The position numbers and the translations under genes were made by a program. A DNA stretch of 36,144 bases from positions 1-36,144 of IMG/VR virus record IMGVR_UViG_3300036791_000522. One strand, given 5' to 3'. Shown here in pieces: positions 21,097 to 28,748 of this stretch (positions within the stretch are counted from its first letter, which is position 1; the number at the start of each line of letters is the position of its first letter). The stretch is from a virus. Under the pieces are notes generated by a model. The model was given only the letters and a program-made list of their open reading frames with translations, was not told the origin of the DNA and ran no database searches.

Positions 21097-23972
21097 GCTC
21101 TCCCGGTGGCCTGAGCCCAGGCGAGCGAGCGGGAGACCGCGGCGGCGATCTCGGTCTCGGACTGGGACTCGCGCGGGTAGACGTTGACGACGATGGGCTG
21201 GCGGGCCGCGGCCTGGACGCCGCCGCTGATCGGGGACCAGCGCTCGGGGACGCCGGGCGCATTCTCGCCGAACGAGTAGGGCGTCCCGGTGTGGAGTCCG
21301 AGCCCGTAGACGGGCTCCATGAGGATGCCGCCGCTCGCGTACCCGTGACCGTGACCCAAAACGGACCCAATGGACGAACCATACCTAGACAGTGCATATG
21401 CGACAGCAGCGTAGATATTGGCCAAAGGGTTCCATATGCCTAGGCTCCGGTAGGGCCCGGCGTAGGCGTTGAACGTGGGGTCTATGACCTGCATCAACCC
21501 TTTTGACGGAATCCCGGCTTTTGCGTTGGAATCCCACAAATTTATGGCTCTGGGGTTCCCGCCCGACTCTGTGTTCATCTGAGTCATAAAGGTGCCGAAT
21601 AGCTGGGGTATCCCGAAATGGGCGAGTACCGCGCGCATGATCCCGGCGTAGGCTCCGGTCCCGCCGCCGCCGCCGCCGAACAGCCCGCTCAAGCCGGGGA
21701 TCTTGGTTAGGAGCCCCTTGATCGCGCCGCCGAGCCCGGCGATGGCGGATAGTGCCTTGCCCGGGAGGGCGGCGATGGAGACGAGCCCCTTACCGACGAT
21801 GGAGCCGAGCGCTTGGGGGATTCCGCCGAATACCTGCTTCGCGATAGTCAGCGGGTTCTGCTTGACGATCCCCGTGACGAACCCGGAGGTGATCGACTCG
21901 CCGAGCCCTTGCATGACGGTCGAGGGCGAGTGGATGCCGAAAAAATGCTTCACGGCGTTGACGATTGGATCAACGACGTGGCTCTTGATCCACCCGCCGA
22001 TGTTGGCGAGCCCCCCGGCGATCCCCGAGAGCAGGTTGGAGACCGCGGTCTTGCCGGCCGAGAGCCAGCCGCCCGCTAGGTTCTGCACGGTGCGGAGCAT
22101 CGTCCCGGCGGCGCGGGAGACGGCCCCGGAGATCGCCGACCACCCGCGGCCGATGATCGACTGCACGGTCCCGGTGACCGAGGCGACGACGTTACGGATC
22201 GCGCCGAACACGGAGGCGACGGCGCCTCGTATCCGGCCGAGAGTCCCGCCGACAAACGATTCGATCCAGTGCCAAGTCGCCTGGGTTACGGCCCTGACCT
22301 GTGCCCAGTTCCGGACGATAAACAGGGTCGCTAGCCCTATCGGCCCGGTGATGATCGCCAGGAGGAGCGGCCAGTTATGGGCTACCCAGTCGAATACGGC
22401 CTTGAAGGCGCCGACGACTATCGCGCGGAACGTGACGGTGTGCTTCCAGACGAGTTCTAGGGCGACGGCCAGGCCGACGAGCGCGAGCACGACGAGCGCT
22501 ATCGGGTTAGCGTCTAGGGCTACGTTCATCAGCCAGATAGCGGCGACGACCGCGAGGATCACGGGGGCGAGCGGCTTGAGGATCGGGAGCAAGAAGTTGA
22601 TGACGTCTACGAGCGCGAGGATCAGCGGGAGGGCGGCGGCGAGGACGGTAGCGAGGACGGGGCCGAGTGCCTTGGCTAGCTCTACGACGATGGGGACTAG
22701 CGAGAGGACGCTCTTGCCGATCTGGGCGAACGCCGGGGCGAGCCCGGTGAGCAGGGTCGTGACGATCAGCATTACCTCTTTGCGGAACGGCGGCGACACG
22801 GCCATGAGGAGCACGAACCCGCCGATGACGAGCTTCCACGGGCCGGATAGGTCCATGAGGACGCCGCCGAACTGCTTGAGCGGGTCGATCAGCTTGCCGA
22901 GGGTCGGGCCGAGTATCGGGAGCTTGTCGAGGAGCCCGGCCCCGGTGAAGATGGCGGCCCCGGCCCCGGCGGCGGCGAACGCCGGGCCGAGCTTCACGAT
23001 CCAGCCGGCGAAGTCTTTGACCTTGGCGGGGTCGAGCTTGTTGAGCCCGGTCGTCAGCCGGGTAATCATCGCGCCGAGCGGCGCGGCGAGCTTGGAGACT
23101 ACGGTCCCGATGGCGGCCAGGATTGGCTGGAGCTTGCCTCCCGGGGCGACCGCTCCGCTGATGGCGCCGGCGAGCTTGGCGAACCCGACGAACGCCGGCG
23201 CGAGAGCCTTGGTTAGCTGCTCGCCGATGGAGATAGTGAGTTCGTCGGCCTGGAGCTTCATAAACCGGAGCGCGCCGGCCGGGGTCTTAAGCTGCGCGGC
23301 GAAGGCTCCCGAGACCCGGCCGCCGGCGGCCAGGACCGCGTTAAGGGTCGCCTGGGACTTCTCGCTCGCGGTCAGGTTCTTGACGAGGAGCCCGTGGGCG
23401 TCGGCGTACTTCTGGAGCGCGGCCTTGGAGTCAACGTAGATACCGGCCCGCTTGAGCGCGCTCGCGTTGCCGGTGGCGACGGCCTTGGTGATCGCATTCT
23501 CAACGCTCGCGTAGGACCGGCCGGTAAGCACGCTCTCGTCCTGCGCGACCTTAGCGATCTTGGTCGCGCTGGCCAGGCTGACGTGCGTCTTAACGAGGTC
23601 GGCTACGGTTTTCTGCGCGTCCTCGGTCGAGATGCCGAGCCGGTTGAGGCTGCCGATTGTCTCCTGAATCGAGGCGTAGGACACATGGTTCGCCTTGGCG
23701 AGCGCGCCGAGGCTGGCGTTCATCGCCTCGACCCCGGAGGCGAGCTTGAAGGCGTGGACCCCGAACGCGACCGCCGCGGTCGTCGCCAGGCCGAGCCCGG
23801 TAGCGACGGACTTGCCGATGGTCCCGGCGACGCCGCCCAGCTTCCCCATGCCGGCCGACATGTGCTCGTTAACGGACTTCCCGGCCGAGACCGCGGCCTC
23901 GCGTACCTGCTCGGTTAGCGGCCTGGTGTTGGCGTAGACCGGGACGACCAGCGACCCGTACTCGCTAGCCAC
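21093..23972 (-). CDS. Tape measure protein with lytic transglycosylase domain
   Basis: GTG at 23972, eight bases inside the frameshifted chaperone frame. 959 residues. The N-terminus (SLVVPVYANTRPLTEQVREAA) and following helices are typical of tape measures, with several hydrophobic membrane-like segments around 330-520. Residues about 785-885 form an SLT/lysozyme-like domain: MRAVLAHFGIPQLFGTFM, E802-SGGNPRAINLWDS with the catalytic Glu, SKGLMQVIDPTF, and YAAVAYALSRYG. The C-terminus has GGILMEPVYGLG and ENAPGVPERWSP, as in many phage tail proteins. The SLT part is encoded by DNA clearly lower in GC than its surroundings. Confidence 0.92.
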   Translation of the reverse strand: MASEYGSLVVPVYANTRPLTEQVREAAVSAGKSVNEHMSAGMGKLGGVAGTIGKSVATGLGLATTAAVAFGVHAFKLASGVEAMNASLGALAKANHVSYASIQETIGSLNRLGISTEDAQKTVADLVKTHVSLASATKIAKVAQDESVLTGRSYASVENAITKAVATGNASALKRAGIYVDSKAALQKYADAHGLLVKNLTASEKSQATLNAVLAAGGRVSGAFAAQLKTPAGALRFMKLQADELTISIGEQLTKALAPAFVGFAKLAGAISGAVAPGGKLQPILAAIGTVVSKLAAPLGAMITRLTTGLNKLDPAKVKDFAGWIVKLGPAFAAAGAGAAIFTGAGLLDKLPILGPTLGKLIDPLKQFGGVLMDLSGPWKLVIGGFVLLMAVSPPFRKEVMLIVTTLLTGLAPAFAQIGKSVLSLVPIVVELAKALGPVLATVLAAALPLILALVDVINFLLPILKPLAPVILAVVAAIWLMNVALDANPIALVVLALVGLAVALELVWKHTVTFRAIVVGAFKAVFDWVAHNWPLLLAIITGPIGLATLFIVRNWAQVRAVTQATWHWIESFVGGTLGRIRGAVASVFGAIRNVVASVTGTVQSIIGRGWSAISGAVSRAAGTMLRTVQNLAGGWLSAGKTAVSNLLSGIAGGLANIGGWIKSHVVDPIVNAVKHFFGIHSPSTVMQGLGESITSGFVTGIVKQNPLTIAKQVFGGIPQALGSIVGKGLVSIAALPGKALSAIAGLGGAIKGLLTKIPGLSGLFGGGGGGTGAYAGIMRAVLAHFGIPQLFGTFMTQMNTESGGNPRAINLWDSNAKAGIPSKGLMQVIDPTFNAYAGPYRSLGIWNPLANIYAAVAYALSRYGSSIGSVLGHGHGYASGGILMEPVYGLGLHTGTPYSFGENAPGVPERWSPISGGVQAAARQPIVVNVYPRESQSETEIAAAVSRSLAWAQATGRA

Positions 23973-24351
23973 TGCGGACCACCACCCCCGCTAGGCCGGT
24001 CAACTGGGAGAGCCACCCGGAGGGCTGCTCGGCCTCGGCCTGGACGCCGGGCTCGGGCCGTCGCTGGGCGCGCGGGACCGGCCGCGGGAGCGGCGTCGGC
24101 CGCGCGGACTTGGACCCGCCCAACTGGGCTACGAGCCACGTCAGGTCGGCTATCTGGTCGGACAGGACCGCCAGGAGGGATGCCTCGGTAGACCAGTCCT
24201 CGCCCGGGGTGCGCGCCCACGGCGGGAGCCGGTTGACGAGTACCCAGACGCGGCGCGGCGATACGGCCGGGTCGAGGACATCGATCCCGTAGGCGGCCAT
24301 CAGCGCGGCCTCTACGTCGGGGTCGAACCGTGCGCGGCAGGCGCCGACAAG
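23965..24351 (-). CDS. Tail assembly chaperone, frameshifted (T) part
   Basis: Read in the -1 frame from the slippery site at 24351-24357. The fusion continues as LVGACRARFDPDVEAALMAAYGIDVLD..., with the typical W/L-rich chaperone segments (VWVLVNRLPPWARTPGEDWS, then LSDQIADLTWLVAQLGG). The ATG at 24300 lies inside this frame and is not needed. The T part binds tape measure and recruits tail protein. Total fusion 24656-23965 is about 230 residues. Confidence 0.75.
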   Translation of the reverse strand, partial: LVGACRARFDPDVEAALMAAYGIDVLDPAVSPRRVWVLVNRLPPWARTPGEDWSTEASLLAVLSDQIADLTWLVAQLGGSKSARPTPLPRPVPRAQRRPEPGVQAEAEQPSGWLSQLTGLAGVVVRSG

Positions 24352-24656
24352 TTTGGGAGACTCTCCACCCCGGCGGCCTCGCCGACCGCCGTGAACAAGA
24401 TGTTGAGTTCGCCGACCGTCATCCCGGCCTTGAGGAGCCGGGCGTAGGACTCGGCGCCGAGGAGCGAGGTCAGGGCGCGGTCGAGGTCGCCGGACGCGAC
24501 AAGAGCCTGCGCCTCCAGCGGCCAGGAGGTCGCGGGCGGCACGGAGTAGTCCTCGCCCTTGTAGGTGAACAGGAACGGGACGGGCGCGGTCTCGGCCGCG
24601 GCGGCGAGGGCCGCGGCGTCGAGGTCGAACCGCCCGTTACTGGCGGCCCCGCTCAT
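24312..24656 (-). CDS. Tail assembly chaperone, G part
   Basis: ATG at 24656 (ATGA overlap with the major tail protein stop), 114 residues. It contains FLFTYKGEDYSVPPATSWPL, then ASGDLDRALTSLLGAESYARL and VGELNILFTAVGEAAG, the common core of siphophage G proteins. Expressed alone or, after the -1 shift, as the G-T fusion. Position between major tail protein and tape measure is diagnostic. Confidence 0.82.
   Translation of the reverse strand: MSGAASNGRFDLDAAALAAAAETAPVPFLFTYKGEDYSVPPATSWPLEAQALVASGDLDRALTSLLGAESYARLLKAGMTVGELNILFTAVGEAAGVESLPNLSAPAAHGSTPT
24351..24357 (-). other. -1 ribosomal frameshift site CCCAAAC
   Basis: On the minus strand C-CCA-AAC in the G frame is a canonical X-XXY-YYZ heptamer about 13 codons before the G stop. 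The -1 frame is open through it into the T part. Confidence 0.75.
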
Positions 24657-25273
24657 GTGGCGTTCGGCCCGTAGACGACGGTGCAGGTCGTACCGTTGTC
24701 ATCGAGCATGGTCAGCGTGCAGTCGAGGGGGACGGTCGCGCCGCGGGTGATCGCCATGTTCCCGTTCGCGGTGAGGTTGGCCCGGGTCGCGCTGATCCGC
24801 AGGATGTTGGAGCCGTCCTTGACGTCCAGGCCGACCGCGTAGAGCTTCCCGGCGTCCGCGCTCTTGACCGGCATGACGAGCGTGCCGGTGGTCAGGGTGC
24901 CGGGCGCGGCGTTGAAGTAGAGGCTGAGGGTCTGTTGGTTTAGCTGCCACAAGATGAACTGGAGCGTGATCTCGCGGCTGGTGACGACCGACCGGACAGG
25001 GCTCATGGACTGCCAGGGGATTATGTCCTGCTTGTTGGTGTTCTGGCCGATCACGGGCCCGGTGTCGCTCGCGTAGCCGAGGACCGACCAGGCGGCGGGC
25101 CATGCCGTCGTAGTGTCGGTCGGGCCGGCCGTCCCGACCGGGGCGAGGTAGATACCGGGCCCGTTCGGGGTGCCGACGACGATAGAGGTCGTGTCGAGGG
25201 CGTAGACGGTGGCCTCGGGCGAGGGCTCGGCGCCGGCGCGGGCGGCCGGCTTCTCGGGTGCCTGCGTGCTCAT
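24653..25273 (-). CDS. Major tail (tube) protein, 206 aa
   Basis: ATG at 25273 with GGAAGGACAGCT upstream; the frame open to 25468 is ignored. After a flexible N-terminus it has TTSIVVGTPNGPGIYLAPVG, WSVLGYASDTGPVIGQNTNK, then REITLQFILWQLNQQTLSLY and a strand-rich C-terminus. These features and the neighbouring chaperone genes identify the tube protein. Confidence 0.82.
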   Translation of the reverse strand: MSTQAPEKPAARAGAEPSPEATVYALDTTSIVVGTPNGPGIYLAPVGTAGPTDTTTAWPAAWSVLGYASDTGPVIGQNTNKQDIIPWQSMSPVRSVVTSREITLQFILWQLNQQTLSLYFNAAPGTLTTGTLVMPVKSADAGKLYAVGLDVKDGSNILRISATRANLTANGNMAITRGATVPLDCTLTMLDDNGTTCTVVYGPNAT

Positions 25274-25344
25274 AGCTGTCCTTCCACATCGGCCGGGGGG
25301 CACGGGCCGCGCCCATCGGGGGCGCGGGACTCCCCGGAGGGGGG

Positions 25345-25692
25345 CTAGCTGTTGGGCGGGTGGGCTCGTATCTCGTAGCGGCCGACGTACCGGGGGCCGC
25401 CGTCCGGGTCGGGTAGCCAGAACGGGCCCTCGACCGGCTGGACGTAGCTCACCCAGCCGTCCGGCCACGGGACGTCGGGCAGGCCGACGATGATCTGCCG
25501 GACTTGCTCGGCGCGGTCGCGCGCCTCCTGCTTGGTCTTGGCGCGGGTGTCGATCTGGAGGCTGTAGGCGATGTTCCAGCTAGGCCACGGCGAGATCGCG
25601 GAGTAGCAGAACGACGTGACGCCGGGGACGGTCTGGACGTTGGCCCAGACCCACGCCTCTAGGTCGGGCTGCACGGCGACGGGGGAGGTCAT
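25345..25692 (-). CDS. Tail terminator-like protein, 115 aa
   Basis: ATG at 25692 (ATGA overlap). It has the layout of small siphophage tail-terminator proteins: a short N-terminal helix (DLEAWVWANVQTVPGV), a strand with SWNIAYSLQIDTRAK, a central helix (KQEARDRAEQVRQIIVGLP) and a C-terminal sheet with RYVGRYEIRAHP. It would cap the tail tube and attach it to the head. Confidence 0.7.
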   Translation of the reverse strand: MTSPVAVQPDLEAWVWANVQTVPGVTSFCYSAISPWPSWNIAYSLQIDTRAKTKQEARDRAEQVRQIIVGLPDVPWPDGWVSYVQPVEGPFWLPDPDGGPRYVGRYEIRAHPPNS

Positions 25693-25982
25693 GCGCCACC
25701 CCCGCGGAACCGGGCGAGGACGGGCCCGATCATCGGCTCCGCGCTCATATCGCGGGTGCCGTACTCCACGAACTTCGCGTAGAGGACATCGTTGGTGACG
25801 AGCCGGACGGCGGGCCGGTCGCCCTCGGCGACGCGCCAGCCGGCGGCGAGCGTCCCGGTCCGGACGGGGGTCGCGGCCTGTGCCTGCGCGGCGACCTCCT
25901 CGGCGATCCGGCCGATACCGGGGTCGGCGGCGACGTAGGGCGCCTCCGGGTGGGTGACGGTGAACGTCACGGCCTCGGCCAT
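25689..25982 (-). CDS. HK97 gp10-like connector/tail completion protein, 97 aa
   Basis: ATG at 25982 (TGATG coupling). The AAQAQAATPVRTGTLAAGWRV block followed by VLYAKFVEYGTRDMSAEPMI is the hallmark of the HK97 gp10 family, a neck protein. Confidence 0.82.
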   Translation of the reverse strand: MAEAVTFTVTHPEAPYVAADPGIGRIAEEVAAQAQAATPVRTGTLAAGWRVAEGDRPAVRLVTNDVLYAKFVEYGTRDMSAEPMIGPVLARFRGGGA

Positions 25983-26350
25983 CACGGGCCCCACTGATCG
26001 GTGCCGGTCGCGGTGGCTACCCAGCAGTCGAGGGCGCCGCCGCCGGTCGGGTCGCGGACCTCGCGGACCTGGGAGAGGGCGAAGTGCTCGGCGCCGACCT
26101 CGGCGACCATTCCCTCGGCCGGGGCGGCGTCGGGCGGGAGGTAGAGCACGGCGACGGCGCCCCAGTTCGGGTCGTAGGGGCCGTGACCGCCGCCGCCCGT
26201 GGCGAGGTCGTCCGAGCGGCCGGGCTGGCGTTGCAGGCTCCCGGTCCCGGCCCAGACCTGCGCGGTCGGCGCGGCGGCCCAGCCGTGGGCGTCGGCGCCG
26301 GGGCTCGGGGCCCAGAGGGTTACGGCGTCGGCGCCGAGGAGCAGGCTCAC
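25982..26350 (-). CDS. Head closure-type connector, 122 aa
   Basis: GTG at 26350 (GTGA overlap). The protein is beta-rich with Gly/Pro loops (WAGTGSLQRQPGRSDDLATG, VAVLYLPPDAAPAEGMVAEV). Its position between the adaptor and gp10-like genes, and its length, fit a head-closure (stopper) protein. No sequence motif proves it. Confidence 0.6.
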   Translation of the reverse strand: MSLLLGADAVTLWAPSPGADAHGWAAAPTAQVWAGTGSLQRQPGRSDDLATGGGGHGPYDPNWGAVAVLYLPPDAAPAEGMVAEVGAEHFALSQVREVRDPTGGGALDCWVATATGTDQWGP

Positions 26351-27030
26351 GTCTGGATCACCTGGCTCGCGGTCGCGGTAAGGTGCGCCTCGTCGGTGAT
26401 CGTGAGCGTGACCGTGATCGCCTGCGACCCGGCCGGGGTCGTCCAGGTGATTACCGGGGTCGGCGGCGCGGCGTCGGCTACGGCGTCCGAGCCGCCCTCC
26501 CAGGACATCGCCCAGTCGTAGCGGGTGACCGCGCTCCCGTTAGAGCCCTGCGACAGCGACCCGTCGAGGGTGACGGGCGAGCCCGGCGCCGGGCCGGGCG
26601 GGTCGTAGGTGAAGCTGGCGGTCGTGTCGCCGGTCGGCGGCAGGACCGGGGGCGGTCCCCAGCCGCCACCCCAGAACGGGTCGTAGCCTCCGGGCCAGGG
26701 CCGGGTTAGGGTCGCGGGGGCGACGACGGTCGGGACCGCGACGAGGGTGTCCATCAGGGAGCGGTGCCAGGCGGCGCGGGACATCGCGGCCCCGTAGTCG
26801 CCGCCCGGCACCGGGGGGCTGTAGCTGACCGACTGGACCCCGGTCGAGACCTGGGCCATCGCCGGGGCGGGCGGGAGCGTCGCGGCATACGCCTCCCACA
26901 TGAGGGCGGCGCAGAGGTGCGGGTCGGTCGCCCAGGTCGCGTTAGCGATGCTCTGGGCAGCGTCGGCGTCCAGGCCACCCGCGGTCGGCGGGTCGAGCGG
27001 GGGCGCCCACATCTCCCATGTCAGAACCAC
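26347..27030 (-). CDS. Head-tail adaptor fused to a PKD/Ig-like domain, 227 aa
   Basis: GTG at 27030 after the capsid gene. Residues 1-130 are helical (ADAAQSIANATWATDPHLCA, AMSRAAWHRSLMDTL) as in head-tail adaptors. Residues 135-227 read as a PKD-like sandwich: ASFTYDPPGPAPGSPVTLDG, then SAVTRYDWAM and a long TVTLTITDEAHLTATAS strand. An Ig-like domain on a neck protein may decorate the outside of the collar and bind sugars or cell wall. Confidence 0.65.
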   Translation of the reverse strand: MVLTWEMWAPPLDPPTAGGLDADAAQSIANATWATDPHLCAALMWEAYAATLPPAPAMAQVSTGVQSVSYSPPVPGGDYGAAMSRAAWHRSLMDTLVAVPTVVAPATLTRPWPGGYDPFWGGGWGPPPVLPPTGDTTASFTYDPPGPAPGSPVTLDGSLSQGSNGSAVTRYDWAMSWEGGSDAVADAAPPTPVITWTTPAGSQAITVTLTITDEAHLTATASQVIQT

Positions 27031-27045
27031 GGCCCCGGGACTCCC

Positions 27046-27981
27046 CTACTTCTTGGAGCCGCTCGCGGGCTCCTCGGCGAGGACGGTCGGGAGCCCGACC
27101 GCCGAGGCGAACGGGTTGGCCCCGGCCGGGACGCGCAGCGTTACGGGCTTGACGATCTGGCAGCCGAACCGGGCCCAGACCTTCATCGGCGTGACGTCAT
27201 CTTGGAACCCACTGACCTGCACGACCCCGGAGGCGTCGGCGATCACCCCGGAGGGGTTGATCTCGTAACGGATGTCCTGGCGCACACCGAGGATCAGGTA
27301 GTCCCAGTCGCCGGTAAACGCCTTCGGGCTCGCCGAGGTGAACGGCACGTAGGCGACCGGCAGGCCGTAAATCTGCGGCATGTCGTACTGGCCGGTAGGT
27401 ACGTCGGTGAACAGGAGTTCCCCGGTCGTCGTGCGGAGCCCTCGCAGGGTGCCGCGCTCGCCGATGTCGAGGGCGTGGCCGTCCGGGGCGAGCCCCTGAG
27501 ATTCGACCTGGCTCATCATCTTGTTCAGGATCACGTCGGCGGTGAGCCCGGTAGGCACAACCGGCACGGCGACCGAGGCGATCCCGCCGGCGGGCCAGGA
27601 CGCGGGGGCTCCGGTCCCGAAAAACACGGCGCCGTCGAGGGCGACCGCGATGGCCTGCGCGAGGAGCGGCCGGGCGAAGTTCCACAGGTTGATCGTGGAG
27701 TCCTCGATCATCGCGTCAGGGATAGCGATGACCGCGGCTAGCTCCTCCGCGGTGATCGTCGCTACGCCCATCTTGATATCGCTGTAGGGCTTGCGGCCGG
27801 TCGTCGCGGCGACGAATGACGCCGTTGGGAGCGTAGTCGGTACGGGTAGCTGGTTGACCTTGGTCCCCATCGGAATCTGGCGGCCGAGTTGGAGGGCGGC
27901 GGACTGGACCGTCGCCTCCTGAATGATCTGTGCGGATAGCTCGGGCGGGATTACGCCTGAGAAATCGCCGAGTCCTGCCAT
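27046..27981 (-). CDS. Major capsid protein, HK97 fold, 311 aa
   Basis: ATG at 27981 with GGAAGGCATCCCA upstream. It has the signatures of HK97-type capsid proteins: PPELSAQIIQEATVQSAAL and a RQIPMGTKVNQLPVPTTLPT start, the KMGVATITAEELAAVIAIPD loop/spine region, GAVFFGTGAPASWP, and a C-terminal beta region ending in VRQDIRYEINPSGVI and FGCQIVKPVTLRVP. It is preceded by scaffold and portal genes, as expected. Confidence 0.9.
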   Translation of the reverse strand: MAGLGDFSGVIPPELSAQIIQEATVQSAALQLGRQIPMGTKVNQLPVPTTLPTASFVAATTGRKPYSDIKMGVATITAEELAAVIAIPDAMIEDSTINLWNFARPLLAQAIAVALDGAVFFGTGAPASWPAGGIASVAVPVVPTGLTADVILNKMMSQVESQGLAPDGHALDIGERGTLRGLRTTTGELLFTDVPTGQYDMPQIYGLPVAYVPFTSASPKAFTGDWDYLILGVRQDIRYEINPSGVIADASGVVQVSGFQDDVTPMKVWARFGCQIVKPVTLRVPAGANPFASAVGLPTVLAEEPASGSKK

Positions 27982-28177
27982 TGGGATGCCTTCCGGAGCG
28001 CGGACGGGTTCGTCGCGCCGCTTTCACGCACCCGGGCTCGCGCCGCATCCCGCCGCACGCAGAGCCCGGTCTTGGCATCCCGCCTTGCAAGGCGCCCCGG
28101 GTTCGGCTACCGGCTGCCGCCGCATCCCGCCGCACGGCATCGGGGCCAGCGTAATACTGACCGTCCAGTTTCGGAAG
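27982..28177. promoter_or_regulatory. Structured leader with repeats upstream of the capsid gene
   Basis: 196 bp without a convincing gene. GCCGCATCCCGCCGCACG occurs at 28042-28059 and 28119-28136. Related GGCATCCCGCC lies near 28074. CGCCTTGCAAGGCG (28081-28094) is a perfect palindrome, and ACCCGGGCTC (28030-28039) pairs with GAGCCCGGT (28062-28070). Likely a promoter or RNA-level control of capsid synthesis. Confidence 0.4.
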
Positions 28178-28735
28178 CTAGCCGACCCGCGGGTGTCGGC
28201 CCATCGAGGAGCGCAGGAAGTCGTCGGTCTGGCCGTCGCCGCGGGGCCCGGCCGGGACCGACCCGGCGGCGGCGGGCAGGGACTTGGCAAGCTTCTCGAC
28301 CAGGGCGCCGAGTGCCTTGGTGTCTACCTCGCCGGCGTCGCTGACGAACCGGGACAGGTCGAGGACTTCCAGGGCGGCGGGGGGGTCGGCGAGCTTGCCG
28401 TGGGCGAGGGCCCGGAACTCGGCGGCGGCGACCCGGAGCCCGGCGGTCCGCATGGCCTCGGTCGCGCCCTCGGCGCGGGCGTCGGCGAGGGCCCGCTCCT
28501 CGGTCGTCTGGTGCTTGGCGGTGAGGTCGTCTAGCCGGCGCTGTACCTCGATGCGCTGGCGCCGCTCGTCGGCGAGGGCGGCGCGTAGCTCCTCGGCGAG
28601 GTCGGCCGGGGCGCCGGGCGCGGCCGGGGGCTGAGGAGCGGGCCCCGGCGGCTGTGAGGGCCCCGGAGGCGGGCTCGGGGGCGTCGGCGGGGCGCCGCTA
28701 CCCGGGGCGGGAGCGGCCGGCGGAGGGCTAGTCAT
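28178..28735 (-). CDS. Capsid scaffolding protein, 185 aa
   Basis: ATG at 28735 with AAGGAACCACC before it. Pro-rich N-terminus, a central coiled-coil helix (LAEELRAALADERRQRIEVQ, then ERALADARAEGATEAMR) and a C-terminal VEKLAKSLPAAAG with a conserved-type RHPRVG end. Composition and the place between portal and capsid identify a scaffold. It is removed during head maturation. Confidence 0.78.
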   Translation of the reverse strand: MTSPPPAAPAPGSGAPPTPPSPPPGPSQPPGPAPQPPAAPGAPADLAEELRAALADERRQRIEVQRRLDDLTAKHQTTEERALADARAEGATEAMRTAGLRVAAAEFRALAHGKLADPPAALEVLDLSRFVSDAGEVDTKALGALVEKLAKSLPAAAGSVPAGPRGDGQTDDFLRSSMGRHPRVG

Positions 28736-28748
28736 AGCTGGTGGTTCC

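Noticed and set aside
21703-23439. 578-residue open frame on the plus strand
   Set aside because: It is exactly antisense to the tape measure gene, has no ribosome site and a composition (Ser/Thr/Pro/Ala) that follows from GC-rich antisense codons.
23965-24300. Separate tail chaperone gene starting at ATG 24300
   Set aside because: The frame is open upstream to the CCCAAAC site and encodes typical T-protein residues before this ATG, so the frameshift product explains it better.
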